DNA of 64,000 nucleotides from Arenicola marina (Eukaryota > Annelida > Polychaeta > Arenicolidae), in the NCBI GenBank assembly GCA_964019135.1, contig OZ025252.1:48334959-48398958 (forward strand), in the 5' to 3' direction. How positions within the stretch are numbered: the first letter of the stretch is position 1; every line of letters begins with the position of its first letter. A program made the position numbers and the translations under genes. The notes under the pieces were generated by a model, which worked only from the letters and a program-made list of their open reading frames with translations, was not told the origin of the DNA and searched no databases. Positions 1-11,873 of this stretch are shown here, in pieces.

Positions 1-2562
1 CAAGGTCGCCCATCCCTTTCACTCGAGCCCCCGCCCCGCAGTCACACACACATACAAGGTCCCCCATCCCTTTCACTCGAGCCCCCGCCCCGCAGCCACA
101 CACACATACAAGGTCGCCCATCCCTTTCACTCTAGCCCCCGCCCCGCAGCCACACACACATACAAGGTCGCCCATCCCTTTGACTCGAGCCCCCGCCCCG
201 CAGCCACACACACATACAAGGTCGCCCATCCCTTTCACTCGAGCCCCCGCCCCGCAGCCACACACGCATACAAGGTCCCCATCCCTTTCACTCTAGCCCC
301 CGCCCCGCAGCCACACACACATACAAAGTCCCCCATCCCTTTCACTCGAGCCCCCGCCCCGCAGCCACACACGCATACAAGGTCCCCCATCTATTTCACT
401 CTAGCCCCCGCCCCGCAGCCACACACACATACAAGGTCCCCCATCCTTTTCACTCGAGCCCTCGCCCCGCAGCCACACACACATACATGGTCGCCCATCC
501 CTTTTACTCGAGCCCCCGCCCCGCAGCCACACACACATACAAGGTCGCCCATCCCTTTCACTCGAGCCCCCGCCCCGCAGCCACACACACATACAAGGGC
601 CCCCATCCCCTTCACTCGAGCCCCCGCCCCGCAGCCACACACACATACAAGGTCCCCCATCCCTTTCACTCGAGTCCCCGCCCCGCAGCCACACACACAT
701 ACAAGGTCCCCCATCCCTTTCACTCGAGCCCCCGCCCCGCAGCCACACACACATACAAGGTCCCCCATCCCTTTCAATCTAGCCCCCGCCCCGCAGCCAC
801 ACACACATACAAGGTCCCCCATCCCTTTCACTCTAGCCCCCGCCCCGCAGCCACACACACATACAAGGTCCCCCATCCCTTTCACTCGAGCCCCCGCCCC
901 GCTGTCACACACACATACAAGGTCCCCCATCCCTTTCACTCGAGCCCCCGCCCCGCTGTCACACACACATACCAGGTCCCCCATCCCTTTCAATCTAGCC
1001 CCCGCCCCGCAGCCACACACACATACAAGGTCCCCCATCCCTTTCACTCTAGCCCCCGCCCCGCAGCCACACACACATACAAGGTCCCCCATCCCTTTCA
1101 CTCTAGCCCCCGCCCCGCAGCCACACACACATACAAGGTCCCCCATCCCTTTCACTCTAGCCCCCGCCCCGCAGCCACACACACATACAAGGTCCCCCAT
1201 CCCTTTCACTCTAGCCCCCGCCCCGCAGCCACACACACATACAAGGTCCCCCATCCCTTTCACTCTAGCCCCCGCCCCGCAGCCACACACACATACAAGG
1301 TCCCCCATCCCTTTCACTCCAGCCCCCGCCCCGCAGCCACACACACATACAAGGTCCCCCATCCCTTTCACTCTAGCCCCCGCCCCGCAGCCACACACAC
1401 ATACAAGGTCCCCCATCCCTTTCACTCTAGCCCCCGCCCCGCAGCCACACACACATACAAGGTCCCCCATCCCTTTCACTCTAGCCCCCGCCCCGCAGCC
1501 ACACACACATACAAGGTCCCCATCCCTTTCACTCTAGCCCCCGCCCCGCAGCCACACACACATACAAGGTCCCCCATCCCTTTCACTCTAGCCCCCGCCC
1601 CGCAGCCACACACACATACAAGGTCCCCCATCCCTTTCACTCTAGCCCCCGCCCCGCAGCCACACACACATACAAGGTCCCCCATCCCTTTCACTCTAGC
1701 CCCCGCCCCGCAGCCACACACACATACAAGGTCCCCCATCCCTTTCACTCTAGCCCCCGCCCCGCAGCCACACACACAAACAAGGTCCCCCATCCCTTTC
1801 ACTCTAGCCCCCGCCCCGCAGCCACACACACATACAAGGTCCCCCATCCCTTTCATTCTAGCCCCCGCCCCGCAGCCACACACACATACAAGGTCCCCCA
1901 TCCCTTTGACTCGAGCCCCCGCCCCGCAGCCACACACACATACAAGGTCCCCCATCCCTTTCACTCTAGCCCCCGCCCCGCAGCCACACACACAAACAAG
2001 GTCCCCCATCCCTTTCACTCTAGCCCCCGCCCCGCAGCCACACACACATACAAGGTCCCCCATCCCTTTCACTCTAGCCCCCGCCCCGCAGCCACACACA
2101 CATACAAGGTCCCCCATCCCTTTCACTCCAGCCCCCGCCCCGCAGCCACACACACATACAAGGTCCCCCATCCCTTTCACTCCAGCCCCCGCCCCGCAGC
2201 CACACACACATACAAGGTCCCCCATCCCTTTCACTCTAGCCCCCGCCCCGCAGCCACACACACATACAAGGTCCCCCATCCCTTTCACTCCAGCCCCCGC
2301 CCCGCAGCCACACACACATACAAGGTCCCCCATCCCTTTCACTCCAGCCCCCGCCCCGCAGCCACACACACATACAAGGTCCCCCATCCCTTTCACTCTA
2401 GCCCCCGCCCCGCAGCCACACACACATACAAGGTCCCCCATCCCTTTCACTCCAGCCCCCGCCCCGCAGCCACACACACATACAAGGTCCCCCATCCCTT
2501 TCACTCCAGCCCCCGCCCCGCAGCCACACACACATACAAGGTCCCCCATCCCTTTCACTCGA
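1..2562. repeat. 54-bp minisatellite, about 47 copies
   Basis: Direct repeats of a 54-bp unit built from an ACACACATACAAGGTC segment, a CCATCCCTTTCACTC segment and a GC-rich segment ending CGCCCCGCAGCC. The array runs off the left edge, so its true length is unknown. Units differ by point changes (CTCGAG versus CTCTAG versus CTCCAG) and rare 1-bp deletions near 278 and 1519. Because 54 is a multiple of three and the unit lacks stops in some frames, long open frames with an 18-residue period exist on both strands. They carry no other sign of being a gene. Confidence 0.97.
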
Positions 2563-2970
2563 GCGTCACGTCTTGGAGGAGGAAAACATATTTATTATTC
2601 TCGAAACATTCTGAATGCGACTTCGAGGCTCGGCTCACTGGTCCTAGTTACACCATAGACATAATTATTATGATTACAATTCTACTGTAATATTTCCGCC
2701 TTAATTATTAGACATATTTAATATTCGCTGCCTGATAATTCATTACAGGTTGGCGTGTGCGAGGAGAGGGAAGTGGGGGGGGACATGCCCGTTCTTGTTT
2801 CTCCACCCCCTCCCGCCCGAGTCTCACCCATATCTATCCCCCATCCCCCCACCATCCCCACCCTATCCCCTGACACACATGTGAGAGGAGTGTCAAGTGT
2901 TTAGGCTATGACGCTTCTACCACACTGACACTGTCGGGTGTCTTACAGACATCCTGACAGACACGAACGA
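2563..2970. other. Unique spacer between two minisatellites
   Basis: AT-rich stretch followed by a C-rich stretch, no exon or RNA gene recognised. It separates the 54-bp and 40-bp arrays. Confidence 0.6.
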
Positions 2971-5648
2971 GGAGTGGTGCAGACTGGCAGGCTGGCAGAC
3001 TGACGCCTCCAGAGTGGTGCAGACTGGCAGGCTGGCGGACTGACGCCTCCAGAGTGGTGCAGACTGGCAGGCTGGCGGACTGACGCCTCCAGAGTGGTGC
3101 AGACTGGCAGGCTGGCAGACTGACGCCTCCAGAGTGGTGCAGACTGGCAGGTTGGCAGACTGACGCCTCCAGAGTGGTGCAGACTGGCAGGTTGGCAGAC
3201 TGACGCCTCCAGAGTGGTGCAGACTGGCAGGCTGGCGGACTGACGCCTCCAGAGTGGTGCAGACTGGCAGGCTGGCGGACTGACGCCTCCAGAGTGGTAC
3301 AGACTGGCAGGCTGGCAGACTGACGCCTCCAGAGTGGTGCAGACTGGCAGGCTGGCAGACTGACGCCTCCAGAGTGGTGCAGACTGGCAGGCTGGCGGAC
3401 TGACGCCTCCAGAGTGGTGCAGACTGGCAGGCTGGCAGACTGACGCCTCCAGAGTGGTGCAGACTGGCAGGCTGGCAGACTGACGCCTCCAGAGTGGTGC
3501 AGACTGGCAGGCTGGCAGACTGACGCCTCCAGAGTGGTGCAGACTGGCAGGCTGGCGGACTGACGCCTCCAGAGTGGTGCAGACTGGCAGGCTGGCAGAC
3601 TGACGCCTCCAGAGTGGTGCAGACTGGCAGGCTGGCGGACTGACGCCTCCAGAGTGGTGCAGACTGGCAGGCTGGCAGACTGACGCCTCCAGAGTGGTGC
3701 AGACTGGCAGGCTGGCAGACTGACGCCTCCAGAGTGGTGCAGACTGGCAGGCTGGCAGACTGACGCCCCCAGAGTGGTGCAGACTGGCAGGCTGGCAGAC
3801 TGACGCCCCCAGAGTGGTGCAGACTGGCAGGCCGGCAGACTGACGCCTCCAGAGTGGTGCAGACTGGCAGGCTGGCAGACTGACGCCTCCAGAGTGGTGC
3901 AGACTGGCAGGCTGGCGGATTGACGCCTCCAGAGTGGTGCAGACTGGCCGGTTGGCGGACTGACGCCTCCAGAGTGGCGCAGACTGGCCGGTTGGCGGAC
4001 TGACGCCTCCAGAGTGGCGCAGACTGGCAGGCTGGCGGACTGACGCCTCCAGAGTGGTGCAGACTGGCAGGCTGGCAGACTGACGCCTCCAGAGTGGTGC
4101 AGACTGGCAGGCTGGCAGACTGACGCCTCCAGAGTGGTGCAGACTGGCAGGCTGGTAGACTGACGCCTCCAGAGTGGTGCAGACTGGCAGGCTGGCAGAC
4201 TGACGCCTCCAGAGTGGTGCAGACTGGCAGGCTGGCAGACTGACGCCTCCAGAGTGGTGCAGACTGGCAGGCTGGCGGACTGACGCCTCCAGAGTGGTGC
4301 AGACTGGCAGGCTGGCAGACTGACGCCTCCAGAGTGGTGCAGACTGGCAGGCTGGCAGACTGACGCCTCCAGAGTGGTGCAGACTGGCAGGCTGGCGGAC
4401 TGACGCCTCCAGAGTGGTGCAAACTGGCAGGCTGGCGGACTGACGCCTCCAGAGTGGTACAGACTGGCAGGCTGGCAGACTGACGCCTCCAGAGTGGTGC
4501 AGACTGGCAGGCTGGCGGACTGACGCCTCCAGAGTGGTGCAGACTGGGCTGGCAGACTGACGCCTCCAGAGTGGTGCAGACTGGCAGGCTGGCAGACTGA
4601 CGCCTCCAGAGTGGTGCAGACTGGCAGGCTGGCAGACTGACGCCTCCAGAGTGGTGCAGACTGGCAGGCTGGCGGACTGACGCCTCCTGGGTGGTGCAGA
4701 CTGGCAGGCTGGCGGACTGACGCCTCCAGAGTGGTGCAGACTGGCAGGCTGGCAGACTGACGCCTCCAGAGTGGTGCAGACTGGCAGGTTGGCGGACTGA
4801 CGCCTCCAGAGTGGTGCAGACTGGCAGGCTGGCAGACTGACGCCTCCAGAGTGGTGCAGACTGGCAGGCTGGCAGACTGACGCCTCCTGGGTGGTGCAGA
4901 CTGGCAGGCTGGCGGACTGACGCCTCCAGAGTGGTGCAGACTGGCAGGCTGGCGGACTGACGCCTCCAGAGTGGTGCAGACTGGCAGGCTGGCAGACTGA
5001 CGCCTCCAGAGTGGTGCAGACTGGCAGCCTGGCAGACTGACGCCTCCAGAGTGGTGCAGACTGGCAGCCTGGCAGACGGACGCCTCCAGAGTGGTGCAGA
5101 CTGGCAGGCTGGCGGACTGACGCCTCCAGAGTGGTGCAGACTGGCAGGCTGGCAGACTGACGCCTCCAGAGTGGTGCAGACTGGCAGGCTGGCAGACTGA
5201 CGCCTCCAGAGTGGTGCCGACTAGCAGGCTGGCAGACTGACGCCTCCAGAGTGGTGCAGACTGGCCGGTTGGCGGACTGACGCCTCCAGAGTGGTGCAGA
5301 CTGGCAGGCTGGCAGACTGACGCCTCCAGAGTGGTGCAGACTGGCAGGCTGGCAGACTTACGCCTCCAGAGTGGTGCAGACTGGCAGGCTGGTAGACTGA
5401 CGCCTCCAGAGTGGTGCAGACTGGCAGGCTGGCAGACTGACGCCTCCAGAGTGGTGCAGACTGGCAGGCTGGCAGACTGACGCCTCCAGAGTGGTGCAGA
5501 CTGGCAGGCTGGCAGACTGACGCCTCCAGAGTGGTGCAGACTGGCAGGCTGGCAGACTGACGCCTCCAGAGTGGTGCAGACTGGCAGGCTGGCAGACTGA
5601 CGCCTCCAGAGTGGTGCAGACTGGCAGGCTGGCGGACTGACGCCTCCG
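2971..5648. repeat. 40-bp minisatellite, about 67 copies
   Basis: Unit begins TGACGCCTCCAGAGTGGTGC and continues AGACTGGCAGGCTGGCAGAC; 40 bp, very homogeneous, mostly A/G variation at one site (GGCAGAC versus GGCGGAC). A 5-bp deletion near 4546 shifts the register. Since 40 is not a multiple of three, the translation cycles through all frames with a 40-residue period, and the minus-strand frames stay open for up to 925 codons. These open frames are a by-product of the repeat. Confidence 0.97.
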
Positions 5649-6460
5649 GTGTGTTGATCTTCAATGCCAAACCCTTTATACATTATGCATGCAGGTCAAA
5701 GTATTTTGACTCCTAAATCCAAGAGCATATTTAAACTATGACCGTACTGTTGGCCGTCTGGTGGTGTGGCGATAATAGAGGACGTGCCGCAGAGCCACAC
5801 CACGTGAACATACCTAGGACGGGCTCATTTAATCCCGGGGGGGGGGGGGGGGGGAGGGGGCGATTCTTTGTTGGAGACGCATTCTTTCATTTCATTTCTG
5901 GGATCGCCACAAATATACCTGCCAGGATCCATGCATGTATAAACACATTTTGCCTTACATTTTATTTTAAAAAGTCGACATTGAGGGCGGTAAAATGTGT
6001 TCACTATGTCAGTGTCCACGAGGAAGAAATCTGAAGGGTTCTTCCATCAGTGAGGAGACCTGTAGCTGCGTGAGTTATTGCGAACAAAAGAAAGATCACT
6101 TTGTAACCTCTTGCCAAAGGTTTTTTTAGTCTGCTCCACGAACTCCCCCTCACCGAGGAGAGTCTATACGCGGAGCCGCGGTGGCGCCGCCTAGCGTGGA
6201 GTGGCGTTCAGCCGCCAGGTCACTGTGGCAGAGGTTGACGGCTGTGTTGGAAGGGAGGGAGGGGGGGGGGCGCCCCCTCTCACACAATAAAACGGTTATC
6301 CTGTGAAGGTGACCGCCACGACTGTCAGCTTACCATAGGCCTGTGTCATTACACACACCACGCCACACTTTCGCTGATTCCACATAAGTGCAAAGTAATC
6401 CGACGTTATATATTTGATGACTTATACGGTGATAAGATGAACCGGGTGAGAGGGTGAGGA
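5649..6460. other. Unique non-coding stretch
   Basis: No exon recognised. Contains a G run at about 5839-5854, a second near 6261, and a degenerate CTCF-core-like sequence at about 6184-6197. A 98-codon open frame here has no family resemblance and is not called. Confidence 0.5.
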
Positions 6461-6690
6461 TCCGGTCTGGGGTAGGGGTGCCTGGGGTGGGGGTGCCTAG
6501 CTGGGGTGGGGGTGCCTGGGGTGGCGGTGCCTAGCTGGGGTGGGGGTGCCTGGGGTGGCGGTGCCTAGCTGGGGTGGCGGTGCCTGGGGTGGCGGTGCCT
6601 AGCTGGGGTGGGGGTGCCTGGGGTGGGGTGCCTGGGGTGGCGGTGCTTAGCTGGGGCGGGGGTACCTGGGGCAGCGCTCTCGTCGAGAGA
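6461..6690. repeat. G-rich minisatellite, about 34-bp unit, 6-7 copies
   Basis: Imperfect copies of a GTGCCTAGCTGGGGTGGG-type unit. Strongly purine-rich on the + strand; G-quadruplex formation is possible but not shown. Confidence 0.85.
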
Positions 6691-7189
6691 GGGGTGGAGG
6701 GGGGGGGGGGGTCCAGCGGTAACTACCACCAGTCAGCCATGTTTCCACCAGGTTTAACCGACTCACCTCCGTCAATTACTGTGTACATATCTCTGTTTGT
6801 CAGAGGGTTTGGCAGTTATACTGCTGTGTCGATACTCAACTTATGTTTGTTTAGATTTGTTTGTCAGGCCGTCCCACCACCCGCCTAGATACCATGTCCA
6901 CTGCAACAGACACCGCCTGCTTCGACTTGGCTCTTCTGGCCCATTCTCCACCGTTTGCGGGAGTTGCATCTTACATATGAAAATGCCATGGATCTGTATT
7001 TGCATAAGAGCAATAGACTAAGACGTTTTGCTGTCGCTAATGGTATGTAAATATCCATGGCTTTGCATGGCATTTGGTTATGAAATTCATTGATCAAATG
7101 AAGAAATGTATCTATTTAAAACATACAATGATGCCTGAATAAATAGTTAAGAAGCAATGTACCGCAAGACCAGAACGCCTCAAACTGTG

Positions 7190-8023
7190 TCCTAGAGACT
7201 GTGACTGTCCTAGAGATTGTGACTGTCCTAGAGACTGTGACTGTCCTAGAGACAGTGACTGTCCCGGACACTGTGACTGTCCCGGACACTGTGACTGTCC
7301 TAGAGACTGTGACTGTCCTAGAGACTGTGACTGTCCTAGAGACAGTGACTGTCCCGGACACTGTGACTGTCCTAGGGACTGTGACTGTCCTAGGGACTGT
7401 GACTGTCCCGGACACTGTGACTGTCCTAGAGACTGTGACTGTCCCGGACACTGTGACTGTCCCAGAGACTGTGACTTTCCCAGGCACTGTGACTGTCCCG
7501 GACACTGTGACTGTCCCGGACACTGTGACTGTCCTAGAGACTGTCACTGTTCTAGAGACTGTCACTGTCCTAGAGACTGTGATTGTCCTAGAGACTGTTA
7601 AGATTATGACAGAGACTGTGACTGACAGAGACTGTAACAGAGACTGTGACAGAGACTGTGACAGAGAATGTGACTGACAGAGACTGTGACAGAGACTGTG
7701 ACAGAGACTGTGACAGAGACTGAGACAGAGACTGTGACAGAGACTGTGACAGAGACTGTGACAAAGACTGAGACAGAGACTGTGACAGAGACTGTGACAG
7801 AGACTGTGACAGAGATTGTGACAGAGACTGTGACAGAGACTGTGACAGAGATTGTGACAGAGACTGTGACAGAGACTGTGACAGAGACTGTGACAGAGAC
7901 TGACATTGACTGACAGACTGGCATTGACTGTGACAGAGACTGACATTGACTGACAGAGACTGACATTGACTGACAGAGACTGACATTGACTGTGACAGAC
8001 TGTGACATAGACTGTGACATAGT
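7190..8023. repeat. Minisatellite of GACTGT modules (18-bp then 12-bp units)
   Basis: From about 7190 to 7600 the unit is GACTGTGACTGTCCTAGA with CCCGGA variants; from about 7600 it changes to the 12-bp unit GACTGTGACAGA. Both share the GACTGTGAC module, so one array probably evolved from the other. Long [13 protein letters not shown] and [12 protein letters not shown] open frames are repeat by-products. Confidence 0.95.
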
Positions 8024-8155
8024 CAAGTCAAATATCGTTTATTTAAACCAAGTGTACAAAAATCTGTAAAATAAATAAATAAATAGAAAAGTACACACTT
8101 GGTTTGGGAGACTCCAACTAAAACCCAAGCTGGGTTGCTGGCGTTGGAGCCACCC
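8024..8155. mobile_element. Short insertion inside the GACTGTGACAGA array (possible small mobile element)
   Basis: About 130 bp of unrelated sequence interrupts the 12-bp array, which resumes on the other side. It contains AAACCAAGTGTAC near the left and GTACACACTTGGTTT further right, which are near-perfect inverted repeats, with AT-rich sequence (AAATAAATAAATAAATAG) between them. The inverted repeats are internal rather than terminal, so this may be a MITE fragment, an antisense 3' end of a retroposed transcript, or a residual single-copy island. Confidence 0.4.
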
Positions 8156-8492
8156 ATAGACTGTGACAGAGACTTGACAGAGACTGTGACAGAGACTGTG
8201 ACAGAGACTGTGACAGAGACTGTGACAGAGACTGTGACAGAGACTGTGACATTGACTGTGACAGACTGTGACAGACTGTGACAGAGACTGACATTGACTA
8301 ACAGAGACTGACATTGACTGTGACAGACTGACATAGACTGTGACAGACTGTGACAGACTGTGAGAGAGACTGTGACAAAGACTTGACAGACTGTGACATA
8401 GACTGTGAGAGAGACTGTGACAAAGACTGTGACAGACTGTGACAAAGACTGTGACAGACTGTGACAAAGACTGTGACAGACACTGTAACTGA
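8156..8492. repeat. Continuation of the 12-bp GACTGTGACAGA array
   Basis: Same unit as before the insertion, with GACATTGACTGTGACAG variants. Ends at about 8492. Confidence 0.93.
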
Positions 8493-10027
8493 GACTGCGG
8501 GTGAGTGCCCCGCCGCTAATGCCCGACCTGTGCCACACAGAGGGGGTGGCTTTCAGTCACAACGCAGCCAAGGGAACCCCAGTAAATACCACTCGAGCGA
8601 CCCGCCCTCGCCGACTGACTGGACCAGAGGGAGCGTAGATAGCTGTGTCTTGTCCTACATCACACAGTGACACACACCTGGGCGGGGGAGACGGGTAAAG
8701 GGGGGCGCAGGGAACCTCTAGGTGTGGTCACAGCGCTGATGAGGAACAGAATTGTTGAACGACGGTGGCGCCACCAGTGGGCGTTTAACCAACCAACCAA
8801 TGTGTCCTGGCGGATATTTCACCACCACCGGCCAATACACAACGTAACACAGCCAAGGGGGAGGAGCGACACTTTCTGAGAGTGTCTCAGTCTGATTTAT
8901 ATGCAGATCACTCCTAAATCGCCTGACACCGACCGGAGGTTCAAAGGTCAACGCTAAAGTCAACGCTCTAGAAGAGCGGCACCAGCAGAGTCCTTTCTTC
9001 AGTTCGCCATCAATCAGTTTTTACAGAAAGAAAACATGGCCGTCTTGTGAGTGGAGATCGCCGACTGCGAGTCTACAAGCCAAGTATAGAAGTTTGTTGT
9101 GTGATAACAACTGATGCGCCTTTGTATAGGGCTCTGCTACAAGACCTGGTGACAAAATGTCAAAGGCAAAACAAAGTCCAGGTATTGGATTGCGTAGAAT
9201 TTTCTTCTAATTGTATTCGAGAGTCGCCTTCACGCTCAGTGGTGGTATCGGTAATCGATGACGCGGGAATAAACCAGACGTTTTTGGGCAATATTGCCAA
9301 GTCGACTGGGTACTTCGCGTCGTACCTTGTCGCCAAGTGCACGGCCCATATGGCCAACACATGGCAGTAACGTCTGCTGCAAACACAGCTACTACTTAGG
9401 AATACTCCGAACTGCTCCGAGCGGAGGTTGCGATTAAGGTAAGGTGGTCGTAGAAATAAAATGTTTGAAATTGTCTCGTTGATATTCGAACATTCTTATA
9501 AATGTTGAAAGGAAAAGGATTCAACACAAGCATTGACCGCACTGTTGTGGCGAGCTATATAGACCCAAGGGAGTCCCACGGCCTTGTAGTGTTGTCTGTC
9601 GTCATGTCAGCGATGCTGTATTATGTTACAGTCTTTTTAAAACGGACTCAGTGTCACCATTTTTTCAATATTTCTTTCCTTTTTCAAGAACCGACAAACA
9701 GTTGTGGCCACTTCATCTGTATGTAGCTTATGGATATCCAATGCTATAATGTGATGTAACTAACAGAAAGCCCATCACTGGGTGAGGCAACGAGTGGCTA
9801 AGGTACCGTTGTCTGATTCCAGATAGCCTCGCCCGTGAAGCAGGTTACGTCGTCACTGATATTGCTTGACTGGTTGCATTACTCTGCTTCCCATATCCGC
9901 TTCGGCCAATGACCGCCTTCTCTTCAGCAGGAGGAATAAATCGAAGCCATTCTGCTAGCTCGGTGACGGGCGCCGGGAGAGCTGCCACCCCCACCACCCA
10001 CCCACCCCCGGACCGGCCTCGGCAAAC
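8493..10027. other. Unique sequence upstream of the signal-peptide exon
   Basis: No array. It should contain the promoter and 5' UTR of the gene starting at 10048, but no TATA box or initiator can be assigned with confidence. A 107-codon open frame (9047-9370) lacks an ATG and resembles no family known to me, so it is not called. Confidence 0.45.
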
Positions 10028-10051
10028 ATGGAGTTTTGTTACCAATCATGA
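10028..10051 (+). promoter_or_regulatory. Upstream ORF whose stop overlaps the main start codon
   Basis: An ATG at 10028 opens seven codons (MEFCYQS) and ends at a TGA whose first two bases are the last two of the ATG at 10048 (overlap ATGA). If both lie on the mature transcript, ribosomes would finish the short peptide exactly at the main start, a layout that can favour re-initiation. Regulation is inferred from layout only. Confidence 0.4.
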
Positions 10052-10132
10052 CAACACTAAGAAGCAGGTACCTGGTTGCCATAGTAACCGCTGTGCTCGT
10101 GACGACGTTAATCTGCGCGGCTTCTGCTCAAG
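10048..10132 (+). CDS. Exon 1 of a secreted or membrane protein: signal peptide
   Basis: The ATG opens a classic signal peptide: MTTLRSR, a hydrophobic core of about 15 residues (LVAIVTAVLVTTLIC) and AASAQ with small residues suited to signal peptidase cleavage. The block ends CAAG followed by a consensus donor (gtaagaag) in phase 1, which matches the phase-1 acceptor of the block at 11156. The Cys-containing downstream exons support an extracellular protein. The gene has no family symbol I can assign. It could in principle be an alternative 5' end of PTK7, which lies downstream on the same strand and lacks a visible signal peptide here. Confidence 0.75.
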
Positions 10133-10356
10133 GTAAGAAGGACGACTGGGCGCCCCCCCCCCCCCCCCCGCGCCCCCTCTCCTTCACCCCTCCCCGGGGT
10201 GGGGGGAGAGGATGGGGGGTCCGACTGGAGCGTCACTACACCCCGTAGTGACGACCAGTCCTGGTGGGTGGGCGGGTGCAACTATGGTCTCGATAAGACG
10301 ATGATTAACAATTAAAAACTGGTAACGGAAAGGTATCATTTGTGGATACAAATAGT

Positions 10357-11051
10357 AACATCGACATAACGGTTGTGCCGTGCGCCCGCTTTAGCAATAT
10401 CGACATAACGGTTGTGCCGTGCGCCCGCTTTAGCAACATCGACATAACGGTTGTGCCGTGCGCCCGCTTTAGTAATATCGACATAACGGTTGTGCCCTGC
10501 GCCCGCTTTAGCAATATCGACATAACGGTTGTGCCGTGCGCCCGCTTTAGCAACATCGACATAACGGTTGTGCCCTGCGCCCGCTTTAGTAATATCGACA
10601 TAACGGTTGTGCCCTGCGCCCGCTTTAGCAACATCGACATAACGGTTGTGCCCTGCGCCCGCTTTAGCAACATCGACATAACGGTTGTGCCGTGCGCCCG
10701 CTTTAGTAATATCGACATAACGGTTGTGCCCTGCGCCCGCTTTAGCAATATCGACATAACGGTTGTGCCGTGCGCCCGCTTTAGCAACATCGACATAACG
10801 GTTGTGCCGTGCGCCCGCTTTAGCAATATCGACATAACGGTTGTGCCGTGCGCCCGCTTTAGCAACATCGACATAACGGTTGTGCCCTGCGCCCGCTTTA
10901 GTAATATCGACATAACGGTTGTGCCCTGCGCCCGCTTTAGCAACATCGACATAACGGTTGTGCCGTGCGCCCGCTTTAGCAACATCGACATAACGGTTGT
11001 GCCCTGCGCCCGCTTTAGTAATATCGACATAACGGTTGTGCCGTGCGCCCG
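10357..11051. repeat. 39-bp minisatellite in the first intron of the signal-peptide gene, about 18 copies
   Basis: Unit contains ATCGACATAACGGTTGTGCC and GCGCCCGCTTTAG; 39 bp with alternating two-site variants (AACATC/AATATC, CCGTGC/CCCTGC). It translates as a 13-residue period (NIDITVVPCARFS) on + and stays open on - as well. The + frame runs without a stop into the exon at 11156, in that exon's frame. Confidence 0.96.
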
Positions 11052-11155
11052 CGTTGAAGAACTAACTAAAGATCTAACCGTAACAAGTTATAATCATAAT
11101 AGGATCTTCTGCTCATATCTTACGCAAATAAAGAAACATGTCATTTTCATTTCAG

Positions 11156-11286
11156 ATCCCATCTGCAGTGGTGACGTCATAGGGCCTGACGTCATCTATC
11201 GCCCAGGTCACGTGACGCCGAATGTCAATGATGAAGCGTTCCTGGCCGTCACCAAGGGAACCATTCACTGTCATGGCGTCATCGAG
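11156..11286 (+). CDS. Exon 2: extracellular Cys-containing module, first part
   Basis: Acceptor TTTCATTTCAG and donor GAG|gtgagt bound a block of phase 1 to phase 0. With G from exon 1 it reads DPICSGDVIGPDVIYRPGHV and ends GTIHCHGVIE, about 44 residues with two cysteines. The next block begins RWEIWVQ, which continues a beta-strand-like pattern. I compare GVIERWEIWVQ plus the later MQVWRPVGG and TYVLIGQN with modules recalled from invertebrate polycystin-1-like ectodomains. That comparison is from memory and unverified. Confidence 0.7.
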
Positions 11287-11716
11287 GTGAGTGGGTCAGA
11301 GGAATATCAGACACCATGGCAACTGGAACCGGGAAGATACGATTGTGATACATTTCATGCAGAGTTACTTGTGACGTCACGAAGAACTCGATATTATACT
11401 CTATCTGTATATAAATATTTCTTTAGTTCAATGACAAAGTTACAATAAACAGCGTCAGCTACGGAGTAAACCACCCCAAGTCTCTATCACCAGTGCGTTA
11501 GGGCTATGTAGGAGGTGTGGTGGCATTGCTGTAGGCCCTATCACTGGTGACGTCACACACTGAACACAGTCGTAGTAGGATGCATGAAGCAAAGAGCCAC
11601 GACCACACATCACCAGCATCGAAACCACATGACTGACCTGTACGGACATGGAATGCTTATGACAAAGGTTGTTAATATTGAATGACGCCTTTATCACTGT
11701 CTGTGTCGCCCTCTAG

Positions 11717-11873
11717 CGCTGGGAGATCTGGGTCCAAGCGAGCGTCGCGTGTCATCCAATCACGATGCAGGTCTGGCGGCCGGTAGGGGGCGCGGCCGGC
11801 ACCTACGTGCTGATTGGTCAGAATGTCCTCCAACCATCATTCTGGGACGCATACTGCCCGGTCATCACCACTC
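11717..11873 (+). CDS. Exon 3: extracellular module, second part
   Basis: Acceptor CCCTCTAG, donor ACTC|gtaagcc, phase 0 to phase 1, 52 codons. Translation starts RWEIWVQASVACHPITMQVW, then RPVGGAAGTYVLIGQN and WDAYCPVITT. Alternating hydrophobic residues, two cysteines and a QVWRP..G..YVLIGQN pattern suggest a compact beta-sandwich domain. Together with exons 2, 5 and the 21064 block it looks like one extracellular module interrupted by a Thr-rich linker. A CTCF-core-like sequence overlaps the acceptor. Function unknown; adhesion or ligand binding is a guess. Confidence 0.72.

Noticed and set aside
391..2658. Long open frames (371, 360 and 723 codons) on both strands
   Set aside because: They are translations of a stop-free 54-bp repeat; no start context, domain or splice structure.
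2906..5683. 925-codon minus-strand frame rich in SLPACQSAPLWRRQ
   Set aside because: A 40-bp repeat read through all three frames; not a protein repeat.
9047..9370. 107-codon frame, and ATGGCCGTCTT|gtgagt just before it as a possible first exon
   Set aside because: The ATG is in another frame, no downstream exon fits, and no family is recognised. Left unannotated.
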